Assembly: GCA_013398615.1 (NCBI GenBank)
Contig: VZSR01003807.1
Span: 41,317,182-41,381,181, forward strand
Origin: Brachypodius melanocephalos
Lineage: Eukaryota > Chordata > Aves > Passeriformes > Pycnonotidae
Direction of reading: 5' to 3'
DNA length: 64,000 nt
The number at the start of each line of letters is the position of its first letter. Positions within the stretch are counted from its first letter, which is position 1. The translations under genes and the position numbers were made by a program. Shown here piece by piece: positions 1 to 13,400 of the stretch. The notes below the pieces were generated by a model that saw nothing but the letters and a program-made list of their open reading frames with translations, did not search any database and had not been told where the DNA came from.

Positions 1-1083
1 TTAATGATCCTCTTCTCTTAACTCTCTTAATCCTCATATTACTTGTGCCCTAGTTAAAAATTAAAAGGCCTCGAACATCAATTCAGCACTTTGTCTGTAC
101 ACATCAGTCCCGCACCCAGGGGTTTAGTGACATTTCAGGCACCAACAAAATATGTAAATTTGAATGCAGATACTGTCTGTGTCCATCTGGTGTTGGTATC
201 AGCAGAGCTGCACACAAGGTGATTCTTTCTCTGTATTATGAACCAATCTCTTAACTGCACACTTTTACCTTCTTTGGTTATTTCTTTCAGGCAGAAAGTA
301 TGCAAATATATACATAGCCATTGTAACTTTCCTGTGTAGAATATGTACAGAATACCCACCAGTGGACTTGGAAAATATGTCAGTGCTTATTATGCTCATG
401 AATGAAAGGAAATGCCAGGACCTCTTAATGTGTAACATTCTGGGCCTGCTCATTAATGCAAACCCACTAGGAAAATGTCTCATGGCAATTTGACCTTTCC
501 CAAACAATTACTTCTTATTCATGGTCAATTAGAAGGGTTTTCCTCACTTAAAAAATGTGAGGACCAATGAATCAGATACCTAAAATAAAGTTGTTGAAAT
601 GGCAGTTGATTTTTTTATGATAAGTCAAATCTATGTATTTCATTCCCTCAGCTGGGAATAAATGCCTACATGGAAAACTCCTTTTACAAAGATTTAATAT
701 AGCATGGGCACAGGAAATTGCCTCTTAATTTAGTGTTTTCACATCTTTGCCAATGGGTATTTAATTTGATTTCAGTGAGGTATATTTGGGGGTGTATTTG
801 ATTTCAGTGTCTTATTTTGTGCCCTCTGTGGATTCCTTACTCCTGAATGATAGTGCTGTAGACCAAACTTTATGCTGAAATTAAATATGCTGAGATTGAG
901 TGTCTAAATCTTCAGAGTTTGTACTTGTAGACGTTTCATACAATAATTGTCTTCTGATATGAAAATCTCAACTACAAAGCAATTTGGTGAAGTTTTACAA
1001 ATAATTCCTTTATGATGAACAATGTAAGTGTATTTTGTGTTCTGCTGTAAAATTTTATACATATTTTTATGTGCATATGGATT

Positions 1084-1330
1084 CACAGATTCATAAAATA
1101 AGTTTGACAGGAAGGGACCTTTAGAGGCCATCTAGTTCAACCCCTTCACAATAAACAGGAACATCTTCATCTAGATCAGGTTGCTCAAAGTCCCATTCAA
1201 TCTGACCTTCAACATTTCCAGGGATGCAGCATCCACCGCCTCTCTGGGCAACATGTTCCAGTGTTTCACCAATCTCATCATAAAAAAAGTGGCTTCTTTA
1301 CATCTAGTCTGAAAATCAATATATATTGAT
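1084..1330 (-). mobile_element. CR1 LINE 3' fragment, minus orientation
   Basis: The stretch contains the reverse of the bird CR1 3' region: CATCTAGTTCAACCCC, then GGTTGCTCAAAGTCCCATTC, then CCAGGGATGCAGCATCCACC and CTCTCTGGGCAACATGTTCC. It is 5'-truncated, as is usual, and diverged. Confidence 0.9.
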
Positions 1331-1414
1331 GTTATATATAAACCCAATATTTTAAATGCAAAGCGTTGGGGTTTTGTTTTACATTTCACTGACACGAGGT
1401 CAAGGGAGGTAATT

Positions 1415-1976
1415 CATTTCTGAACTCCACTCTTGTCACAACCAACCTGGCATACTCTGTTCAGCTCTGGGCCCCCCCAGAGCATACAAAGGATGTGGAG
1501 CTGCTGGGCGGAGTTCAGAGGAGAGCCATGAAGATGGTCAGAGGGCAGGAAGCCCTCTCCTATGGAGACAGGCTGAGAGAGCTGGGCTTGTTGAGCCTTG
1601 GAGAAGAGAAGGCTCTGGGGAGAGCATTCCCATGCATTCCAGTACCTAAAGGGTGCCCAGTCCAAGAAAGTTGGACTGGGATCTTTCACAAAGTCATTTG
1701 ACAGGACAAGAGAGAATGGCTTTAAACTGAGAGTGTAGATCTAGGTTAGATATTAGGAAGAAAAGCTTTGCTGTGAGAGTGGTGAGGCACTGGAATGGGT
1801 TACCCTGTTCACAGGGAAGCTGTGAATGCCCCAGCCCTGGAAGTGTTCAAGACCAGGTTGGATGGAACCTTGTGCAAGCTGGTGTAGTGGAAGGTGTCCC
1901 CACCATGGCAGGGGAGTTGGACTAGATAATGTTTAGGTTCCATTCCAACCCAAACCATTCTGTGATTCTATGAAAT
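1415..1976 (+). mobile_element. CR1 LINE 3' fragment, plus orientation
   Basis: Contains the CR1 ORF2 end and 3' UTR, with GCTGGGCGGAGTTCAGAGG, then GTTCAAGACCAGGTTGGATG, and the terminal ACCATTCTGTGATTCTATGA. The 68-residue frame at 1495 is a decayed remnant of the CR1 reading frame. Confidence 0.92.
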
Positions 1977-3840
1977 GTCTAGGTCTTCTATGTTTCATCC
2001 ATAGTTCCTAACTTCTTAGGTTTTAATTTAATTGAAGTCTCGTGTAGACAGAGGAAAATCTTGGTAAAACCAGCTGCAAATCATTGTGCTGCTGATTTTA
2101 ACATGTCACTGTGCAGGCAAGTCTTGCAGCAGTGACAGGACTCCTGTTAGACAAAGAACAGGTCAGCTGTCCCTTGCCTTGGGACTGGAGCTGTGCCACA
2201 GCAGGTGCCCAGCAACCCTTGATGTGAGTCCATTTACTTTTACCAACAGGAGGCAACACAAACTCTTGGGTCACTTGATGTCTGCCTCGTTCAGCTGGAG
2301 ACACAGTGATTGCTAAGAGCTGGCAGCTTATGAAAACAGGTGATACATGCTCAGAGATCTTGGTATGCCCTCAAGGCCTTTTAAGTTACTTTGCTCATAA
2401 TAAGAGGATGCCAGAAGAACTTTAGAGTCTATGTATAGACAATATGTGTGTGTATACACAGCTACATGCCAGGCATGCAATATACGTATGGCTGTATATA
2501 TCTGCCTCAAATTTCAAAGCTACTTCAGTACATCTTTCTCCTGTAGTTATCTTTCTAAAATATAATCTGCCTAACAAATGCCACAACAGTCGTGTGCTCG
2601 AGTGTGTGCTCTCATGCTGGGAGAGATGTCTGTGGAGCTGCAGGCTCATCCCATCAGTAGATCATCCTGCATTAATGCCTCAAGCACTAATGCTGGCAAA
2701 GCTGTTCTGGGTTCTCTTACCTGATAAGTGACTCTCACTCCTTATCAGCATAACAAGTAATAGCAAGGGCTTTGTAAACAGAGAACATCACTAGGCTTTG
2801 CTTTTCTAATCTGTCCATATCCTTAATCACATGAGAAACATGAGGACATGGCAAGAGAAGAGCATCTGAAGCTTTTAATGAAATGAGGTGGCAGGACAAT
2901 TGCCACCTCATTCCATCGAGGATATTCCCAGTGCAAAACTTTGTTCTCCTTTCATATTTTTATTGGCCACTGTGAGGAAATTAGCATGTAGGGAAAGGAA
3001 GAGTTCATCAGTGCGAGAATAATTTCTTCCTTAGTGCTGGTAAGTGATTTTGCCTGAAGGGGGCTGCTAAAAGTTCCACGTGAAGAATGGTGTATCACTG
3101 CAAAAGGACAAAGTCATTAGTTTGGGAAGGTGGCTGTAGTGGAGGCCATAATTTATGGTGAAGTCATTGTGGCCAGGTAGCTGCAAGCTGAATTCAAAGA
3201 GTCACGTTCCTGATACTTTAGATTTGGATTTCAGCTACAGTTATCACATATCCTAGATCCATGCCAAGCCCCAATGAGAATATCATAAACATTCTGCTTC
3301 AGGTGCAGTAGGTGGCTTCTTAAGGATCAAATGTTTTTCATTGCTGCTGTTCTCTTTTGGGTAAATTGACGCAGTTTGCATCTGTAAGGGGCTGTATCAT
3401 TTTTTGTAATCATATTTTATGATTACTGGCAAATAATAGCTTTTACTTTTTGCAGAGGGAAGCAGAATGACTCTGGCATACAAGCATTCCAAGCAAAGAG
3501 CTCAAAGCTCCAATCTCCCCTTTCAGACAATATAAACTGACAGTGTGATTATGCACCTTCAGAACAAGAATGTGCTTTAGAGGCTCAGGAAATACTTGCC
3601 AAGCATAACAATTAAACATAGAACCCACAGAAATCCCATCACTCAAACATGTGTATGAGGTATTTTATTCCAGTACTCCTTCTTGGTGATGGCATTAACA
3701 TTTTCATATTTAGATATTGTTAAACTTGTTGTTAAAAATGTTTCAGTGGAAATACCATATACGTGGGGTTTTCCATGGTTGATGCTTTTTATGGTTGCTT
3801 TTCAACATAGCTAATTTGGTTTTATCCTGTTTTCCTGCAG

Positions 3841-4406
3841 CAGTTAAGATCATGGAAGGACCAGAATCATCAGGTGATGACATTTTTGTTACAGCCAGCA
3901 CTTATGAAAGGTTTCCTTTCTTTACTGCTCCAAGTGTTGTCTCCACCATGCAGCCCGGAGCTGCTCTTACAGATGTGCTGCCATCAATAACTCCGCTGCC
4001 TGCAGCCACCAGCCCATCCTACAGCCCCTCTGAGATCATAGAGCAGTCCCTGGAGCTGCCAGATTCCTCAGCACCAGCCCCTGAGGGCGTTCCTGTGGAT
4101 GGCACTGGGGTGGGAGTGCAGGACATCGCTGCTGAGCTGGACCAGATGGGCGCCGTGAGCACGGCGGCGCTGGAGGAGGGGGAGCAGGGCAGTGGTGACA
4201 TCTCAGGGCTGAGCACTGAGCCTGCAGAAACCACCCCAGCACCAGTGCTGAAGTATGTCACCACCAGCTCCATGACAACTGCAGCAAAAGGCAAAGAGCT
4301 CGTGGTTTTCTTCAGCCTGAGGGTGACCAACATGCACTTCTCTGATGACCTCTTCAACAGGAGCTCCACAGAATACAAAGCACTGGAGCAGCAGTTCCTG
4401 CAATTG
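3841..4406 (+). CDS. IMPG1: IMPG1 exon: mucin-like segment and start of the second SEA domain
   Basis: The frame stays open from the acceptor at 3838-3840 to the donor GTGGGT at 4407. The exon encodes 188 codons plus two leading bases. The first part is rich in Ser, Thr, Pro and acidic residues, as expected for an O-glycosylated spacer. It ends with a SEA start (VVFFSLRVTNMHFSDDLF) and the helix residues YKALEQQFLQL. The acceptor is a tandem CAGCAG, so use of the second AG would drop one codon. A second GT at 4411 would break the join with the next exon. Confidence 0.9.
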
Positions 4407-7400
4407 GTGGGTGAAAATGAGCTCGAACAGCACGTGTGGTAGCTGGGTGCAGTTTAAAGGAATACACTGAAGTGCACAGTATTTTAACAATACTAAACCC
4501 TACTACAGTTCAATCTGATAAGCTGTCTTTTAAAGGATCCATGAGCCTGGGATGCTCTTCAAGTATGGAGACAGAGTTTATGAAGTCAGTGATGAAAGAT
4601 TTTACTTGATCAAGAGAACCCAGATATATGCCTAGCATGTAATTTATTTGGCTTTTTCTTAGATCCACGTCAACAGCATAGCAGTGCTGATTATATCTGA
4701 GGCTTGTGTCTGCTTGCTGCATTTAAAAATAGGCTTTTAAAAATACATCATAGCATAGACTGTGATTAGATATGGATTTTCTCTGTTGGTACAATAGGGC
4801 ACAGGTCAGCTCAGTAACATGACTATTACACTGTGCCCTAACCTGTCTGGATTGAATGTTTGAAAATAATTAAAGTTGGCTTTTGAGTGAGGTAATTTTT
4901 TTCTCTTCCAGATGAATAAACTCCCCAGCTGCTATGCATTTCATTACAGGGGAAATTGCTGCCCATCCATCTCAATACATTATTGAGAAAGGAGCAGAAA
5001 TCCAGAAGATAATGTTAAACAGAAAAGTTAATCTGTTGGTGGAGTTTAGTAATTGTATTAAACTCAAGGAAATAAATCTGTGATGTGTGTACTTGATAAT
5101 AAAAATTGACTATAAGAGAAATTAATAGTGGGTAGACACTGACAGTAAGTTAAAATAAAGGCAAATCTCTGTTTTGCAGCTACTTCCATACCTTCAGTCC
5201 AACCTTACAGGTTTTAAGCACTTGGAAATTCTCAACTTCAGGAACGGAAGTGTGATTGTGAACAGCAAAATGAAATTTGCCAAGACAGTGCCATACAATA
5301 TCACAGAAGCAGTACACTGTGTTTTGGAAGATTTCTGTGATGCTGCAGCCCAACAGCTCAATTTGGAGATTGACAGCTATTCCCTGGACATTGAGCCAGG
5401 TAAGACCGCATTACTAATGTATGTGCAAAATCAAAACTAAGTAGACAACATTTTTTCAGACTGTTACAGCTTCAGAAGTATGACTATCTTGGAAAATAAC
5501 CACATTAGCTGTGGGAAGATTGAGGTAGAGCTAAAGGAAATCTTATCCCTGATACCTTGCAGCTGTGTTAATCACCGAAGAGTGGGAACAGCCTTGCCCT
5601 CAAGGCTAAGGGTGTGATAAAGAGTTGGAGTCAGAAGGAGTCTGGCTGGCCATGCTGTAAAGAAGTTGAGGTTTGCTGGCTGTGCTGTGAGGACAAAGGG
5701 ACAGGAGATTGGTCAAGGGACAGATAAGGTGAGTCACTGTACGAGGGACAGATAGGGACAGGTGGCTGTGCCAGGGACAGGAAGCAGCAAGGCAGAACTG
5801 CAGAAGGAAGAGAGAAGAAGGAGAGAAAGAGCCAGAGCTGTGTGGAGCTGCACATTGGAAAGATACATGGAAAAGGTATGAAAGACTTTTTGTATAACAA
5901 AGTCCTGATACTTGAAGCCCCCTGAAGTTCTTAAAGAAGCACTCTGAGTGCAGTGGCCATCTCGACAACGACAATTAGCAATAGCCTTCCAGTGATGGAG
6001 GTAATAAGACAAAAAAAAAGATGTTGCAAATTCTCTGCAGACATGTTTTCATACTGTAATGAAATCTGGGTGGGGCTGTTGGGCTGTGCACGTTCACCAG
6101 CTGCTTTTCAGAGACGAAGGGAGTGATCTCCAGAATAAATGCTGGATGAAGACAGGTATAAGAAATGCTCATGTGCAGTTTGCAGGTGTGACATGCAAAT
6201 CTTGCACTGGAGTATGGAAACATAATTTCTGACGGTTATTGCAAAGTTGGAAGCAAACCATGGTTTAGAGCATCATCAAATCTTTTTTAAAGGGATACAG
6301 CATTCAAAATAAAAGGAGACTATTGAGGCATAATTGCATTCTGCAGATACTCACTAAGTGGAGCATGACTTTATGTAGTACACCATAGATTTGTAATTCT
6401 AGAATCCCTCTAGATTTATATCTTTCAAATAAGTCCATATTCTTTGTTAAACTGTAGAAGGACAGTAACTACTTATTTGGACACTATTCTTACATCAAAA
6501 AGCTTAGTGTTTTCGAAAACTACACTGTTTTCTAAAGTTGAATCTATTTTCAGGCTCTGGTAATTATTTCAGGGTTTAATTTAATTTCATTGTCCTGGAG
6601 AAGAACAGTAGCTAAGGTATGCAGGTGCCTTTAGGAGTTTTGGTTAAGCTGTCTTTTTATGTACAGATCTATGACAATTCTGAAACAAAAATCCATTTAC
6701 AATTCAGGCAGGCAGCTTCTAAGCAGTTTTCACTTTACATATGTCTTTGTGGCCACTAAAAACATAGGTAGCTTGTGGTAAAGAAAGTTAACAAAATCAC
6801 AGTATTTTACCCTTCAAATACTGCCATGATAAACTGATGTTTGATGAATAAAATATTAAGTTAGTTCATTATATAAAGAGTGAACTTTGGGCTGCCATTT
6901 GTTCCCTCCTTTAGTAATAAATTTTCATTAAATAAAAATTAAAATAAGAAAGATCCTAAAATGCAAATTCAGAAATTTTTTTAAATCTTTAATCATCATC
7001 CAACATGCTTAACGGATGTGGTATTTCAGCATTAATTCAAGAAAATAGAAAGTTTAATACAGAGAGTTTGTGGAGAGAGCTGCTTTTTTGATGTTTATAA
7101 GCAGTAGTATAGAGTCAAAATACAAGAAGTTGTGTTTACAAAGCCAGTTTATTCCAGTGCAGGTGTTTCAAAGCCTGATGCGTTTTTATTTCAGAAAACA
7201 AACAAAAAAATAAACCCCAAGCTGTGTAGCAAGTTAAGGCAATGTAAGGAAATCCCTCTTTATTGTGAAACTGAGAGCCATCTAGTGGTAATGGTGTTCT
7301 ACCAAAGTGAAACATGGATGGGACTGGCAGTCCAAAATATATATCAAGAGTCAGCAGCTGCAAAGGGTTGACTGCACTGGTCATAAATAATACCTTAAAG

Positions 7401-10400
7401 GACTTTTAAAAAATACCTGCATGAAATATGTCATTAATCTAAATGAAATGAAAACAGAAAATATAACAAACTACGCACTTATGTGTTAGGGAAGATGAAA
7501 TATTACCACAAAAACTCAGCCCAGCCAAATGCTCATACCAAGCACTACTTGTTGTTGGAGTTTACATGTGCACACACTTACAGTCCAGGAGTAAAGGACA
7601 TATCAAACCAACATGCAGATTGCATATAGCAAAGTGAAATGGGGCAGGCTAAAAAACACTATTTCAAAATTCAAAACAGGAAATAGCCATAAAATTATCG
7701 AGGGATTATAAGTGAACAGCTCTGATGGAATCATTTCTACCACTGAAGCATATCCCAGTGTGAATTTCCAGTACTCCTATAACAAATGCAATCCTCATTT
7801 TTCATTTAAATTAGTATTACTGAGCATCTGGTATATGGAGCATGAATGACTGCAGAAGAAAACTCTGAGCCCACTTTCAAGCTGCAATATCCAGTACAAA
7901 TCTTCCTTTTAAACTACATAAAGGGCCACATAGCCCAGCTCATACCAGTGTATCTGCTCTCATTTCCTTCTCTGCTCTCTTTTCCTAGTTTTGTCCACTT
8001 TTTATTTTTTTTCCTTTTCCTTTCTGGATTCATTTTACTGGGGCTGTTTGATGGCAAGAACAGGATTTGTATCCCCTGGTCTGCTTCTCATCTTTTGCAT
8101 TCTAAGGTTTTTGCCCCGTGGTACACAGGAAACAGAGACAAGAGATGGATGCAGCCCTCCTCCTCATCACCCCATCAGCACAAGTTGGATTGAACGGTTG
8201 AGCGCTGCGTTAAAATCATTCTTTCTGTTTTTTGGGGGGCTTTTTGTGGGTTTGTTTGGTTGGTTTGTTGGTTGGTTGGTTTTTTAAAATAATTTCTAGT
8301 AAGAAGCAGAGAATGAGAAAGGAGAAGCAGACTTGTGTAACAGCTGTCTCTGATTTGTGCCTTCCCATGAACATCAGCAGGGTCCTTTTCCCTTCATCTC
8401 ACAGAGGCATCCCTTACTAATATTTTAAAAACAAAATGAAAAGAACCAGCAAGCCTTCCCAGTGTTAATACACCACAGAACAAAAAAAACTTAGACAAAA
8501 AAAAAAACCCAAAACCAAACAACAACAACAAAAAAACCCACACAAAACCCCCAACCCTACAAAGCCTGAAGCATATATTTTCTTTGGAATATGACAGTAT
8601 TTCTACATTGCAAGTCTTAGTATCAATATTCAATAATCTAATTCCATTCCTCTGTCATGTCCTAAATTATGTGTTTAAGACCATTACAGTTGAAAATATT
8701 TCTCACTCTCAAGGCTGTAGCACAGGATCCATGAGGATGATGACAGCACTCACAGCAAAAACAGCGTGAAAACATCCAAACGTGGAAAATCCTTGTCAGT
8801 GAGATGAAAATAAACTCCCTGCTTAACAGTGATGGGGTAAATCAGTGCAGATGTCAACATGAGCTTGCTGTGTCCTGTACAGGAAGAAGGCTGTGTGTCT
8901 TCTCATGCTGGATGACATCCTCCTATTAGCATGCCCAAAGCTGCAAGCCAGTAAACACGAGCTGTTTTCCCTGGCTGCCACCAGCCCTGCCAAGGCCCTT
9001 TGGGGTAATGCTCCAGTTAATGATTTACCCATCCTTTACAGCTGATCAGGCAGACCCCTGCAAATTCATGGCATGTGACAAGTTTTCCGAGTGCATAATG
9101 AACGAGTGGACAAAGGAGGCCGACTGCCTGTGCAAGCCTGGCTATGCCAGCCAGGATGGATTACCCTGCAGGAGCCTGTGCGAGCTGGAGCCCCATCTCT
9201 GCCTCAATGGGGGAAAATGTGAGCTGGTTCCAGGAAGAGGAGCTGTCTGCAGGTAAATGGATGCATTCTGTTAACAGCCCCATAAGATATGCTAGTAAGC
9301 CAAAACCTTGACATTCAGATGCTGTAAGTCACACTGCAAATACTCTTCTAAGTATAAATAATCTCACCACAGATAAATCCATTTCTGCCTGTTAGTATAC
9401 ACAGAACATTATGATCTAGTTATTTTTAAAGATGCTTCAGAAATTTATTGGAAATTCAGCATCACTGGCAGAGATGACACACACAAAGGTGTGCATTGCT
9501 TTCAGATTTCCAAACATATTTTGGAAAAATGAAATAACACATTCATAGTTTTGCTGCTGATTACATGGTAGCATTTTAAGAAATTGCATTTTTCTAACAT
9601 GCATTAAAAAGGAAATCTTTATTCATTTAGAGTGTGATTCCAGATCACCCAATAAAGCACATGAAGGCTGAAGCTGCTTTCAGGGCTTTCTGGGAAAGAC
9701 TTGAACATTAGCAGCATTTCCTCACTGCAAATATATTTCTTAAGGATTTTAAAATGGAATTATCTTAAGTCAATACTGAGAACTGCACAGTACAAAGTAT
9801 CAAGTTTCTTCTCATTCTAAGACTAGACGGTTCAGAGCACTATGTGAAACTGTATACTAGACTGGCACACAGTAGGTTAGCAGCCATGCACATAAGGAAG
9901 AATCAAGTTACGATTCTTGCATTTGTTTATTCTCCCTTAATACTTTGACTAGACTAATGATACATCTTTTACCTTACTTAGGATTAACAACAAAAATAAG
10001 ACCGCTGGACAAAATTTTCAAATTATTCACTGTAACAACCCAACTGCCAAAATTCATTTTCTTCGATGGGCATCACAGATATTACATTGTATTCACCACG
10101 GTTACTGCCAAATTCCTGACTTTCAGAGTCACAATAGAGCAGCTGCATCATTTGGTACTAGAAATCAGCCTGTGAGCTAGAAATTCTTCAAAATTTGCTA
10201 AGGTAGCAAGGAGTCTGACCTACTCCTCCAAGAGTGATGCACTAAGAGAAAACCCTTTTCCCATTCAGAAAAAACCTGACTTGAGGTACAGGCATAAGCA
10301 AACCATCATGAGGAATTATAAAAGCATTAAAAATAATAAATGAAATTTTTTGTGAATTTTAGCAAGTCACAAATTCCCATCAGTGTCGGACTGACAGCTT

Positions 10401-13400
10401 GTGCAGATTTGTACCATCAGAGAGAAAATTACAGCCTACTATTTGCACTTGTGTTCCATGTAAATTCACTTTCCCTTGTCTTAAAAGAGGAGTATGGTCC
10501 TGCTATTTGTAGTAGATCTCTTATTTCAGACCTTGCTCCCCAGAATGAAATCACCAGCAAACAGAATACAGGCTTCAAAGATGTGTTCAGACATTACCTT
10601 AAAATACACCTGAACTTCTAAGGTTCTAAACCACAAATGCTACCTGTGGGGTTAGAAATTTTTCAGAGATATTTAACATGCATGATTTCCTTAAAATTTG
10701 TAGGTAATCAGGGAACATATCAGTGTCTTTTCATTTAAAACTCACTCTCACAAATGTAAAAATATTATCTTTCCTTATCATCAATCACATTATTTTCATG
10801 CAGACATATAACAATTCTTTGTAGTGGAAATAATGCGTTCATATCACATTGCAGATTTTCCTTTCTTTTTGTTTAAGATACTAGGTATTTTTTGCCTTGA
10901 AGTTCTATACATTTTTTCTCTTCCTTTCCTTATTTTAGATGCCCTGTACGTAGACACCAGCTTTACCAAGGACAGCGCTGTTCAAAGTTTGGTCCAGAAC
11001 CCGTACAACCCTTCACTTTTAAACCTCTCATTCTTGGCTTAGGAAGTCTTGGTTTTCTTTTCATCATTTTAATTATTAAGATAAGAAGAAAATGCAATAG
11101 AAACTCTAATTTGCAGTAAGCTGCTCACAATCTTTTCCTTCACATCTCAAAACATTCCTTTTGTTTCTTTTGCAATTTAAAATCTCACCTAAACAAAAAT
11201 GTTCTGCATTGTAGAAGTCCTGCTCTCAGGAGCTGCAATTCAGAAAATGCTGTAAGGATTAATCCTGCTTTTGAACACGATGAGCCCCTATCTAGCTTTT
11301 GTCACACGGCTTGCAGTGTAAGTGCTTGTCTCAGTTCCTCAGAGATCCTTGATCATGAAGCATTACATGAACTTGAGAACACAATCCAGCCTGGAGGTAA
11401 ACTGCATGGAAATCCCTTTCTCATCCCTCAACAAACAGCCCCACCTGAAATAACAGGTCCACCTTCGTGTATTAACTCCACAACTAAATCAAACTTGAAG
11501 CTACTCTCTTGCTTGGCAATTTCAGAACTGAAAATACTAATGCATTCATTGCTTTCCATGTTTATTGCAGTGTAGGTTTCGTAACAGGACTGTAGATCTG
11601 CTTTTCTTACAGCTCTCTTGCATGGCTCTGGCAGTCTGTCCTCTCTGAGTACTTTTAGTCATTTAGAGAAATAATTAGTGGTTTGGGTTTTTTACTCTTG
11701 TAGGTCACCAGATGAGTTTACAAAACCAAGACTGACAAGTTAGTCTCTGGAATTCTTCGTTTCCAGCATAGCCAGACAAAACCAAGGTTTGTGACTATTT
11801 TCAAGAACCTTAAAAATCTTTTGTGTCCCATTGTCAATGTTACCAAGGAACCTCTCTGTAGTAATTCCATACAAAGAAAAGCTCAGAGTTTTTGGATGCT
11901 TGATATGAAAACTACATTTTCTTCTTAAATGTTTTTATGTAACAAAGCTCTATTTTATATAACCATGTGCTAATGTGGCAGTCACTAGAACATGTGATAC
12001 CTGACATGACAAATTAACACAAAATGCAATCCAAAGGGGAGGATTAAATAGCAGTACTATATCACTTAAAATCTCAGATCACTCAGTCTGGTTAAGCTAC
12101 ATAGAGTTTGACAAGTAGGAATTCTAATTTGAGCAGAATACTGCTCATATCTCAAGTATTATTTTAAGTTTTGTAACTTGAAACCCTTATATATTTATGA
12201 GATTAAAAAAAAATATAGAAAGTAGAAAAGCTGAGACAAAAAATTCCTCTAAAATTGTCAGATTGTTTCTGATGTACTGGAGTATGTCCACTTGATAGGT
12301 ACAAAAATCCCTTTTATTTTGCCATTTTCATTTCTCTGAATTACAGCCCAAATAGAAACAAAAAGGTTTTGCTATAGCTCTTAGCACCCATAGTAACTGC
12401 GGGGAATATCAGTAAAGGACTGTCCTTGGCACCAGCTGGACATTATGGAAGACAGGATACCAACTACGTGAATCTTGGGGTCCTTACACGTTTATTGTTA
12501 TGTAAATAAAGGGAACAAACAAAGAAAGATTTATTGTCACTGATCTTCATCATACCCAGGTCTGGTCTGTTCAAGTATTATGGCCACAGTTACAGACTGA
12601 TCTGAAAATAGGGGGACTGGAATGCAAAGATAGAGATGGACAAAGATAGAGGTGGCCAAAGCAGCAGGAAGGAGCAGTTTGGAAAAACTCAAGAAGGAAC
12701 TCACTTCACTGCTCATAAAAGCACAAGCACAGATGTTTGCAATTAGTATTTTACACCCACCTTAAAAGCAATGTGCCTGTGGGCAATTGTAGACCAATAA
12801 ACTTTCATAATAGCTAAACTACTTAAAATTACTACATAGAAAGCATTAAATATTTATTAAAGTAATAAAATGGCACATCTGTGAAAGAAAACCAGGTCCG
12901 TGTCATCTAGACCATATTTGAATTGCCAAAGTACATTGACAAAACTCTTCTCAAGATCTAGTTAAATAAATCAATTTAGTAAGAAATCCAGCAACCGCAA
13001 AATGGAAATGAATTTTTAAAAAATAGATGGCTATTTTTCACTGTTACCTAAGTCCACAGTGAATGTTTACATCACTGTTAGATTCAACTTGTTTTTAATG
13101 ATTGGAAAAAAGTCAATGGCTGAAGAAAATGAAAGTAGAACAGTTTTCATTAGCTGAAACTTAGAGGAGCACTTTGATTACACAATCTAGGAAACTCCTT
13201 CAAGACTAAAATTTTTAAAATAGAATATGGCACTTGAACTGAATTTTCAGGAGAGTGTGGCGACTTACAACTCGTAGGCCAAATTTAGAATTCAGTATTT
13301 AAATTCTGGTTTGCAGTATGTAATGACAGCAGTGACAGGTTTTTAGGATGCATTATCTAAAGTAAGTAGATATTTATCTGTAAATATCTGTATTTATAAA

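Larger units (their letters stand above)
1..3840 (+). other. IMPG1: IMPG1 intron, left part
   Basis: Apart from the two CR1 fragments, no exon, RNA gene or other repeat was recognised. Short open frames here show no family similarity or good splice context. The upstream IMPG1 exons must lie left of the window. Confidence 0.6.

Noticed and set aside
1495..1701. 68-residue plus-strand frame
   Set aside because: It lies wholly in the CR1 copy and is a decayed remnant of the CR1 reading frame, not a host gene.
4411..4416. GTGAAA as the donor of the IMPG1 mucin/SEA exon
   Set aside because: The SEA sequence joins correctly only from GTGGGT at 4407.
5606..6012. Overlapping minus-strand frames of about 90-120 residues
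   Set aside because: They arise from a purine-rich, LTR-like block with few stops on the minus strand; no domain or start context supports them.
7846..8287. 115- and 98-residue plus-strand frames
   Set aside because: They are Phe/Leu/Gly/Trp-rich translations of T-rich and G/T low-complexity DNA in an IMPG1 intron.
10824..11042. 72-residue plus-strand frame crossing the IMPG1 transmembrane exon
   Set aside because: It is in the wrong phase for the upstream EGF exon. The correct phase closes the EGF cysteines and gives the transmembrane helix.
11318..11323. GTAAGT as an alternative donor in the IMPG1 tail exon
   Set aside because: Using it would change the phase into the last exon; the donor at 11397 keeps phase and an open frame.
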